The notes under the pieces: model-generated
Told to the model about the DNA's origin: nothing
Seen by the model: the letters and a program-made list of their open reading frames with translations, nothing else
Databases searched by the model: none
NCBI GenBank assembly: GCA_002297815.1
Contig: DBKH01000040.1
Location: forward strand, 1-12,757
Direction: 5' to 3'
Source of the DNA: Bacteroidales bacterium UBA755
GTDB taxonomy: Bacteria > Bacteroidota > Bacteroidia > Bacteroidales > UBA932
DNA length: 12,757 nucleotides
Program-made: the position numbers and the translations under genes
Shown: piece after piece, positions 6,860 through 12,757 of the stretch
Layout of the letters: every line of letters begins with the position of its first letter
How positions within the stretch are numbered: position 1 is the first letter of the stretch

Positions 6860-7664
6860 GAGGCTGTCGCTGATTGTATTGTCATCAGTAATGGTGCTTG
6901 TTGTCCTCCACTACATTTACAGAGCCTTGATATGTGACACTTTCGTGGTTACAGGTGAGTCGATGGAACCGGTTCTCCATAGTGGAGAACGAGTGTGGGT
7001 GAACAAACTTAGGATGGGGGCGCGGATCTATACCGACTATGATTTCACAAAACCGACTTTGTCCTCGTTCCGCTTGCCTGGGTTCTCTAAGGTTAAAGCT
7101 GGAGATTTGGTGGTCGCGAACTATCCCTATGCGAGGTCAAAGGACACGATTTCATTCCGCATAAACTATGTCTATCTGAAGCGTTGCTATGCCGTGCCTG
7201 GTGATACGTTGAGGATAAAGAATGGGTATTATGTTGATCCTCAAACCGGTGGGCAAATTGGTGATCTGAAATATCAGCGTATCTTGTCGGAAACCTCGGA
7301 TTCAATTCTGACGAAGACCGGTGTTGTGCTGAAAGCCATGCAGGTGAACCAAAAACTTGGCTGGTCGATACGTGATTTCGGACCGTTGCCGGTTCCGAAA
7401 AAAGGTGATACCGTTGAAATTACCGCTGACAATTACAGAACCTGGCGCAGACCTATATTGTATGAGACGGGTAAGTGTCTGAGAGAGTGCGGTGGACAAG
7501 TATTCTTGGGACAGACACCATTGCATGAATATTCCTTTAAAGGCAACTGGTATTTCCTTGGCGGCGACAACGTCCTCAACTCCCACGACAGCCGCTACTT
7601 CGGCCTTGTTCCGGAGGAGTACATAGTCGGAGTTGTTGTTTCAGAAGTGGAACGAAATCTTTGA
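6837..7664 (+). CDS. lepB-like: Type I signal peptidase, S26 family (accessory)
   Basis: The 275-residue product has one N-terminal membrane segment (about 10-32) and the S26A boxes: GESMEPVLHSGERVWVNK with nucleophile Ser42; YLKRCYAVPGDTL with general base Lys115; and GGDNVLNSHDSRYFGLVPEE near the C-terminus. These give the Ser/Lys dyad of a leader peptidase that cleaves exported precursors on the periplasmic face. The ATG at 6837 is preferred over upstream codons because it starts just before the membrane segment; it overlaps the preceding gene by 23 nt, so they are probably coupled. Its position in an operon with an NVEALA precursor suggests a dedicated processing role (inference). The housekeeping enzyme is expected elsewhere. 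Confidence 0.93.
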   Translation: MLSIRKIKRLSLIVLSSVMVLVVLHYIYRALICDTFVVTGESMEPVLHSGERVWVNKLRMGARIYTDYDFTKPTLSSFRLPGFSKVKAGDLVVANYPYARSKDTISFRINYVYLKRCYAVPGDTLRIKNGYYVDPQTGGQIGDLKYQRILSETSDSILTKTGVVLKAMQVNQKLGWSIRDFGPLPVPKKGDTVEITADNYRTWRRPILYETGKCLRECGGQVFLGQTPLHEYSFKGNWYFLGGDNVLNSHDSRYFGLVPEEYIVGVVVSEVERNL

Positions 7665-7761
7665 TCAGCGTAAAATGATTCTCGAATAATTTGAGGCCTT
7701 GTCTGAAATAATTGCTATTTTTATGTCGTAAACGACCCATTAAAGGGCCATTATCTATTAC

Positions 7762-9531
7762 ATGAGATCATTAGGGATAGTCATTAGAGTAGTCGTGGTG
7801 ATCATCGCCATAGCCTTTGCTTCTTCGTGTGTGAACAAGGAAGCCAAGCGGATCATGGACACTGCGGATGCCGTGATGTGGACAAAACCTGATAGTGCGT
7901 TGGCCGCGTTGGAATCTATCGACACGCTGAGCCTTAAGACCGAGGTTCAGCGCGCGAGGTACTCACTGCTGTACACGATGGCCTTGAGCAGGAATTGGAT
8001 TGACACGACCGATCTTCGCGTAATACAGCCCGCTGCAAAGTACTATGAGCGTCACGGTTCCAAAGACGACAAGATGAGGATGTATTACTATCTCGGTACT
8101 GTACATTTCAACGCGGGGAATCTTGAATCCGCCATCGAGAACTATGTCAGGGCGAAGGAATATTCCTCGGATTCTGACAATATGATGTTTAAGGGGCTAA
8201 TCAGTTCAGCGATTTCCGATGTCTATGCCCGTAATCACAATTTTTACGAAAGCATTACTTTCTCCAAGGCTGCCTGCGATTATTTTGCTCAGGCGGGCGA
8301 TTCTTTCCGGCTGTGGAATACTACGGCTTGCCTGGCAAACTACTATCTGAATATCGAGGATTGGCATGAAGCGGACAGCCTCAATTCCATTTTCTTTTCA
8401 CAGCCAATCCGTGACACCTCTATCTACTCTCGACAGTTGTTTAACGTGGCGTGGGGCAATTACCTAAGGCCAGATTCCAATCCTTGTAGTTCAATTGATC
8501 TGTTTGTCAAAGCGATTTCGGAATATGACGGCAGGCCGTCTTTCCGGGACTATTGCGTCTATGCCAGCGCCTCGGAAGCCATAGGCGACCATAAGACAGC
8601 GGATGACATAATCCGACAGCTGGAAATGGCTGGTATGGATTCGACGGTCTTGTCGATCTGGAAATATAGAATCTTTAAGCATCGTGGAGACTATAAGGCC
8701 GCGCTGTCGTTTTTTGAGCAGTCTGTTAGGGAAAGTGACAACGAGATTCGAAAAACCGTCAGCCAGTCTGTGGCGCTGGCCCAGTCGGACTATTACGAAA
8801 ACAAGTCCCTTCTGTTGGACAGGGAACGCCACGATCAATCCTTGCTAAAGTGGATATTGTCGCTTGTGTGTCTGTTGTCGCTGACCCTGTCCGTTATGGT
8901 TTATTTGAACCGCAAGATGGTCTGGAAACGGCAGGTTGAAGAGATGTCGTCAATTAACGATGAGATTAGCCAGCGGTTGTCGGAAAGCCTTATGTACAAT
9001 GAGGCGAACCAGCGGTCGGTAGAGTCGTTGACATTGGCTAATGAACAGGCTGAGAAGAGGATTCAAGTCTTGTCAGAAAAACTCACCGCTGTCGGGAGAG
9101 AACAGATGATGGTGAGTTTAAGGAGCAAATATGTTCAGATTCACAAGAGGCAGTACGGTCAGTTGAATGATCTGTGCCATCAGTATTTTGATCCCGGTCA
9201 ATCTTCCAGATGGGCAAAAGACAAAATCTATGCGGAAGTCAAAAGAATCCTTTCGATACTTGAGGCACCGAATCAGAAAGCGTTGGAGTCGATGCTTGAT
9301 GAGAATCTGGATGGCATAATGGCAAGATTCCGTGCAGCAATGCCGGATGTTAATGAGAAAGATATCCGTCTATTCTCTTTGTTAATCTTGGGCTTTGACA
9401 CCAAAACGATTTCCCGGATAGCTGGCTATAGTGTGAACTCGATCTACACTAAGCGCTATAATTTGAAAGAAAAAATCATGGTTTCAGATAGTGAGGACAA
9501 GGAGTTGTTCTTAGAATTAATATCGTCTTAG
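7762..9531 (+). CDS. Membrane-bound TPR/HTH transcription regulator
   Basis: The 589-residue protein starts with a signal peptide carrying a lipobox (FASSC, Cys23). The periplasmic part (about 30-350) has tetratricopeptide-like helices, e.g. MYYYLGTVHFNAGNLESAIENY near 105-128. One membrane helix follows (about 364-384), then a cytoplasmic coiled coil (about 390-455) and a C-terminal HTH (531-572) of the LuxR/sigma region 4 type, with GYSVNSIYTKRYNLKEK as the likely recognition helix. This one-component architecture is common in Bacteroidales as a regulator of the adjacent operon. It is paralogous to the fragment at 2-319. The gene is 97 bp after the signal peptidase with no clear terminator. 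The stimulus is unknown; the TPRs may bind a peptide or envelope protein. Confidence 0.85.
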   Translation: MRSLGIVIRVVVVIIAIAFASSCVNKEAKRIMDTADAVMWTKPDSALAALESIDTLSLKTEVQRARYSLLYTMALSRNWIDTTDLRVIQPAAKYYERHGSKDDKMRMYYYLGTVHFNAGNLESAIENYVRAKEYSSDSDNMMFKGLISSAISDVYARNHNFYESITFSKAACDYFAQAGDSFRLWNTTACLANYYLNIEDWHEADSLNSIFFSQPIRDTSIYSRQLFNVAWGNYLRPDSNPCSSIDLFVKAISEYDGRPSFRDYCVYASASEAIGDHKTADDIIRQLEMAGMDSTVLSIWKYRIFKHRGDYKAALSFFEQSVRESDNEIRKTVSQSVALAQSDYYENKSLLLDRERHDQSLLKWILSLVCLLSLTLSVMVYLNRKMVWKRQVEEMSSINDEISQRLSESLMYNEANQRSVESLTLANEQAEKRIQVLSEKLTAVGREQMMVSLRSKYVQIHKRQYGQLNDLCHQYFDPGQSSRWAKDKIYAEVKRILSILEAPNQKALESMLDENLDGIMARFRAAMPDVNEKDIRLFSLLILGFDTKTISRIAGYSVNSIYTKRYNLKEKIMVSDSEDKELFLELISS

Positions 9532-9541
9532 GCGTAATTAC

Positions 9542-9606
9542 TTGATAATTAGCGTACTATAAAATTAATGAATTGTTATGATCGCACTAATTCATTGATG
9601 ATTAGC
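9542..9606 (+). repeat. Direct and inverted repeats downstream of the second regulator
   Basis: TTGATAATTAGC (9542-9553) and TTGATGATTAGC (9595-9606) differ at one position. Between them AATGAATT (9567-9574) and AATTCATT (9589-9596) form an exact 8-bp inverted repeat with a 14-nt spacer. The CTTGATAATTAG at 9541-9552, 10 bp after the stop, corresponds to CTTGATTACTAG at 331-342, 12 bp after the stop of the first regulator. The elements are candidate operators shared by the two modules; AT-richness makes chance matches possible. Confidence 0.45.
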
Positions 9607-9704
9607 TGTTTAAATAGCAAATATTGAGAAATGTAAGTTTATTCGATGTGTAAAACATTGTAATTTAACATGTTGCGTTTTGTGAATAGTAAAACGATTT
9701 TTCA

Positions 9705-9736
9705 TTGTCTTGCCATATTTTCTACCGAACTTTGCA
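9705..9736 (+). promoter_or_regulatory. Bacteroidota-type promoter for the operon starting at 9763
   Basis: TTG at 9705-9707 is the -33 element and GAACTTTG at 9727-9734 is the -7 element. TCTACCGAACTTTGCA (9721-9736) differs by one base from 510-525, with the TTG exactly 16 bp before it in both. The leader to the ATG at 9763 would be about 20-25 nt. Confidence 0.7.
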
Positions 9737-9762
9737 GCTGTAAAACCAATAATTATATGCTT

Positions 9763-10011
9763 ATGCGAAAAAAAGTTTATTTATTACTAAGTGCAGTGTG
9801 CCTTGTCTCTGCCTTATTTGCCTTTAATGCCTATGCGGGAATAGAAGACGCAGGGGATATTACTCTACCTGAAGGAGATCTTGATTCTGTGAATCGTTGC
9901 AGGTGCAAAAACGATGGATGCTATGGCGGGAACGCTATCTCTTTAAGAGCCGCTTGTGCTAAGTCGAATGAACCTTTGAATTGTGCTGACTACGATGGCA
10001 ATTGCCCGTAA
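9763..10011 (+). CDS. Small Cys-rich secreted peptide precursor (NVEALA-like position)
   Basis: The ATG at 9763 (or 9757, adding Met-Leu) is chosen because the upstream frame back to 9670 would cover the promoter. The 82-residue product has a clear signal peptide (MRKKVYLLLSAVCLVSALFA) with cleavage expected after AYA at 23-25. The mature chain of about 57 residues has six cysteines (46, 48, 53, 65, 74, 81), enough for three disulfides, with the acidic stretch DITLPEGDLDSV before them where NVEALA proteins carry their motif. It heads the second operon. It resembles the NVEALA class in size, export and C-terminal cysteines but lacks the motif, so family membership is open. I do not recognise a specific function. 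Confidence 0.75.
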   Translation: MRKKVYLLLSAVCLVSALFAFNAYAGIEDAGDITLPEGDLDSVNRCRCKNDGCYGGNAISLRAACAKSNEPLNCADYDGNCP

Positions 10012-10052
10012 TGCTGTTATCTAGTAAACATTTGTCAAATTAATTTTATAGA

Positions 10053-11318
10053 ATGAGACGTTTTATTCTTTTAATTACCCTATTATTTATGGGTTATGGA
10101 GCATTTGCTTCGGGTTTTGACAATGCGCAGGACACTCTGCATGCTTCTGTGGTCAGAGGGGAGCGCAGCGCACGCTCCATCGTCAAGGATGCAGCGCGTG
10201 ATTTCTCTAAGTACTACGCAGATTATTACGCCTCATTCTTGATCGTGCGGACCATTAAGTGCAATGGGAAATACAGAGAGGTACAAGGCGCTACGGGCGT
10301 GTTCGCCTCTCTGGATTTTAACCAGAAAACAAACATAAAGCTCTACTGGGATGACCGAAACGCAATGGGGAGACTGTACGTCTGCGACACCTTTGTCAGC
10401 GAGAGCCTTTTTGCTGACAAGAATGAGATCAATCCTGTCTTGAACGTGAGATCTAAAGACATAGGGAGCGATGTGGATGCACTCAAGGTTAAGTATGCCA
10501 ACAATTTCGATGTGTCGGCCTTGGACCGGAAAAGAGCCGTTGAGATATTCTCTCCCTTGAACCCAAAGATGATAGGCGGCTACACATACAAGAGTTCAGG
10601 CACCACTAAGATTGGAGGCAAGAACGTGCGTGTCATTGATTTCAGCTCGAATGCTAAAGAACTGTCAGTCAAGGAGAGAATCCTGTGTTCAGGACAGTTG
10701 TTCATTGACTATGACGGGCGGGTTCAAAAGATTGTGGTGAAAGATATGGATGACAGGTTCACAAGGTACATCAGGAACTTTTCACCGATGTCTCTTGCAA
10801 CCCCGTACACCTACACAATAACCTACGGTGAGAAGAACGGAAAAATTTACACCGAGAGTATAAGACAGGAATTGTCATGGAGAGCACCGGAGGGCGGTGC
10901 CGCTGACCTTTACTGCGCTGAGGCTAACCCTTACCGCAACCCGTTCAAGAATCGTGTTGAGACTGATTTCATGATGAAGTTCTCGGAACCTCAGATGGCC
11001 AAGTCTGAAGAGGAGCATGGCGATGCTACTCCAGCGTACAGTATCTTGTGCTACAATGATTCACGGGATTTCAACTTTTGGAAGCGGATACTCTCCAAGG
11101 AAATTGATTTGGACCGGTTCATGAAGGACACGGGAACAACGTGGGACATTCTTTGCGGACAGACCCAGACGCGTCAGGAGAGAGACATTGTCGCCCGCTG
11201 TGGGAACGATGAGGCCAAGGCGTCAAAGGAGAAGAAGAGGGTGGACGTGAAGACCTCTAGAGCGAGGGAAACTTATCAGTTATTATTCAAAAAAGACTAC
11301 AAGGATGGTTTCAAATAG
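10053..11318 (+). CDS. Exported protein of unknown function, beta-rich
   Basis: The 421-residue product has a cleavable signal peptide (MRRFILLITLLFMGYGAFAS, no lipobox). An N-terminal segment with YYADYYASFLIVRTIKCNGKYREVQG is reminiscent of the 'YRE' element near the start of the mature part of Bacteroidota CarboxypepD_reg/DUF5686-type proteins. The middle block, GGYTYKSSGTTKIGGKNVRVIDF then GQLFIDYDGRVQKIVV, matches the pattern 'Y-F---GTT-I-G--VYVI-F ... G-LYID--T' of LolA-like barrels in this phylum. The C-terminus is highly basic (KASKEKKRVDVKTSRAR). No enzyme motif is visible. It follows the peptide gene by 41 bp and overlaps the next gene by 14 nt, so it is likely coupled. A role in binding or trafficking the peptide is only a guess. 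Confidence 0.6.
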   Translation: MRRFILLITLLFMGYGAFASGFDNAQDTLHASVVRGERSARSIVKDAARDFSKYYADYYASFLIVRTIKCNGKYREVQGATGVFASLDFNQKTNIKLYWDDRNAMGRLYVCDTFVSESLFADKNEINPVLNVRSKDIGSDVDALKVKYANNFDVSALDRKRAVEIFSPLNPKMIGGYTYKSSGTTKIGGKNVRVIDFSSNAKELSVKERILCSGQLFIDYDGRVQKIVVKDMDDRFTRYIRNFSPMSLATPYTYTITYGEKNGKIYTESIRQELSWRAPEGGAADLYCAEANPYRNPFKNRVETDFMMKFSEPQMAKSEEEHGDATPAYSILCYNDSRDFNFWKRILSKEIDLDRFMKDTGTTWDILCGQTQTRQERDIVARCGNDEAKASKEKKRVDVKTSRARETYQLLFKKDYKDGFK

Positions 11319-12504
11319 TCACCGATGCCTTATTCTCGGCAATAAAGTTTTAATAGTCATTGTGTTGTCAACTCTGCTCAGCCTTTTGTCGGCATGCGCG
11401 GGAAGTGACAGCCCGTACGATAAGGTAGATCACTTCGGAAAAGAAAACATAGTTTGCACATCCTTGGTGTTTGACACCTTGAGGTTGGACGCCCAATATA
11501 CATCCCTTTCCGGACAATGGCACATGAAAGACGGCACCTTATGTTTTGTCGATGAATATGCCGTTGGGGTCAAGGAATATGACCTCAGTGGTCATTTTAT
11601 GGGGGAGCATATACGTCAAGGGAAAGGCCCTGACGAAGTCCTCGCTGCTTCTTTCGTCTCGACATTCGACAAGTCCACGGGAGATTTCATCATGCAAGAT
11701 TCGAATTGTTTCATCCATAGGTTCTCAAAAGACTACAAAAAACTGTTTTCATTGAATCAGGCATGGTTCACCGCGATGAGTCCCAATTTTGGAAACAAAG
11801 GTTGGTCTGACCTTTACAATCATCCCGATCCGGAGGTCCCGGAAATGTACGAGTACAATTTTGAGTGCAACAGAATGCAGGCGATCGACTCCATCGTGAT
11901 AATCCCTACCATCACCGAGCATGTGAGTTATAATGGCTACGAGAAGAGGCATAGTAAAGGATTCTGGACGGACTCCTACATATTCATCCGCTTCCGTCCT
12001 GAGGCGGTTGAGTCGAGCAAGGTGATCTTCGGTCATTATCCTCCTGTCTATCACAGAAGAAACATCCCAGTGTTCTCAAAATATGATTTCTATGCGGAGA
12101 AGAATGGCCTTGCCGTCAATTTCGCTGCCGATCCGAGAATATTCCTGATGGACTATGACGGCAATGTCACTGGATCGTTCGGCTTTTCTGAGAAGGGCAT
12201 CTCTGGAAAGTACCCAGAAACCTCATCTTTTGAGGAGTATGAATCTAAGTGCAAGAAAATGAGGAAAGAACACGGTTATTATGACCGGCTTGTAAAATGT
12301 GGTGACTACATTTTCCGGACCTGCCGTCTGGACAAAGCGGTCGGGACAATTCTCCAGATTTATGATGGAAACTATGATCTTGTCGGGCGGGTTCCAGTCA
12401 GTGACGGTTTTGAAGTGATTGGTGAATATAACAGCACTTATTACGCTTATGACAGTCTGGATCTGGACTCGGAGCAATTTGTCTTTTTAAGTTTCATAAT
12501 ATAA
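11305..12504 (+). CDS. Beta-propeller lipoprotein, paralogue of the 4206 gene
   Basis: The 399-residue product has a long signal peptide with the lipobox LLSAC (acyl Cys 31). Propeller-type strands follow, with the blade turn IRQGKGPDEVLA (GxGxxE) near residues 100-115 and KEYDLSGHFMGEHI before it. The C-terminal half aligns with 4206-5366 (NFAAD, FGFSEKG, SSFEEYES, GFEVIGEYNSTYYAYD). The protein is probably anchored in the outer membrane. The start overlaps the preceding gene by 14 nt; the next ATG is only 7 bp after its stop, so all three are likely one transcript. No catalytic residues are recognisable; ligand binding is assumed from the fold. Confidence 0.82.
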   Translation: MVSNSHRCLILGNKVLIVIVLSTLLSLLSACAGSDSPYDKVDHFGKENIVCTSLVFDTLRLDAQYTSLSGQWHMKDGTLCFVDEYAVGVKEYDLSGHFMGEHIRQGKGPDEVLAASFVSTFDKSTGDFIMQDSNCFIHRFSKDYKKLFSLNQAWFTAMSPNFGNKGWSDLYNHPDPEVPEMYEYNFECNRMQAIDSIVIIPTITEHVSYNGYEKRHSKGFWTDSYIFIRFRPEAVESSKVIFGHYPPVYHRRNIPVFSKYDFYAEKNGLAVNFAADPRIFLMDYDGNVTGSFGFSEKGISGKYPETSSFEEYESKCKKMRKEHGYYDRLVKCGDYIFRTCRLDKAVGTILQIYDGNYDLVGRVPVSDGFEVIGEYNSTYYAYDSLDLDSEQFVFLSFII

Positions 12505-12511
12505 GCACATT

Positions 12512-12754
12512 ATGCGACATCGTCCATTTGCTTCTGGCATAAGGAGAGTGGTACATTTGCTAATGTTTCTACTCTTAATGAACAATTATTGTTTTGGACA
12601 GGGAAGGGATTCAACATCCCGACATAATCCTGAACTAAGATTCCTAGAGAAAAGAATCATTGATTATGGCCATATAAAAGCGAAAGATCAAATTACTATA
12701 AATGTGCAATTTGAAAATGCGGGGTTGGCTCCATTATGCATATTTTCCAGTTAA
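12512..12754 (+). CDS. DUF1573-type exported protein, apparently cut short by a frameshift
   Basis: The frame encodes 80 residues: a signal peptide (VVHLLMFLLLMNNYCFGQG) and the first half of a DUF1573 Ig-like domain, IIDYGHIKAKDQITINVQFENAG followed by APLCIFSS, then TAA at 12752-12754. In this family PL is normally followed by about seven residues and then SCGCT. Dropping the A at 12749 would restore frame as IFSVN..., a good match to the expected continuation. So a one-base insertion (real or a sequencing error) seems likely, but the window ends 3 bp later and the test cannot be done. It is the fourth gene of the second operon. DUF1573 proteins are periplasmic or lipoprotein partners of unknown role. 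Confidence 0.6.
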   Translation: MRHRPFASGIRRVVHLLMFLLLMNNYCFGQGRDSTSRHNPELRFLEKRIIDYGHIKAKDQITINVQFENAGLAPLCIFSS

Positions 12755-12757
12755 TAT

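Noticed and set aside
7725..7747. Small hairpins GTCG-TAAA-CGAC and CCC-GGG before the second regulator
   Set aside because: Stems of only 3-4 bp; too weak to support a terminator or attenuator.
9670..9756. Longer start for the Cys-rich peptide at 9670
   Set aside because: Same conflict with the promoter at 9705-9736; the signal peptide begins at 9763 or 9757.

Overview
The window looks like chromosome from a gut-type member of the order Bacteroidales. The reasons are the many short exported lipoproteins with six-bladed beta-propeller character, DUF3244-, NVEALA- and DUF1573-type proteins, membrane TPR/HTH regulators, near absence of Shine-Dalgarno sequences, and promoters of the Bacteroidota kind (TTG near -33, ACTTTG near -7). 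All supported genes are on the + strand.

Layout. Module 1 (1 to 7664): the 3' end of a TPR/HTH regulator (2-319); a repeat-rich intergenic region with a promoter (320-559); a DUF3244-like secreted protein (560-961); a truncated lipoprotein remnant (983-1120); an NVEALA-type peptide precursor (1167-1436); a propeller lipoprotein overlapping it by ATGA (1433-2506); a CxxC thioredoxin-fold lipoprotein (2576-3136); a frameshifted second propeller lipoprotein (3144-4171); a third propeller lipoprotein with a strong hairpin in its signal-peptide codons (4206-5366); a Wzy_C/O-antigen-ligase-like membrane protein with C-terminal TPRs (5375-6859); and an accessory type I signal peptidase (6837-7664). 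Module 2 (7762 to window end): a complete TPR/HTH regulator paralogous to the first (7762-9531); an intergenic region with a near-identical promoter; a Cys-rich peptide precursor (9763-10011); an exported protein of unknown function (10053-11318); another propeller lipoprotein, paralogous to 4206-5366 (11305-12504); and the start of a DUF1573-type protein (12512-12754) that appears frameshifted at the window edge.

Interpretation (inference). The order regulator - promoter - small secreted protein - surface/periplasmic lipoproteins occurs twice, so this is a tandem array of related modules. In module 1 a peptide precursor travels with a signal peptidase, a thioredoxin-like protein and a membrane glycan-polymerase/ligase homologue, which is what a peptide maturation and export system would need. 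The membrane-bound regulator has TPRs outside and a DNA-binding domain inside, so it could couple an envelope signal to transcription of its own downstream operon. No function of these modules is shown by the sequence itself. Two probable frameshifts and one truncation suggest that parts of the array are decaying or that the assembly has indel errors.
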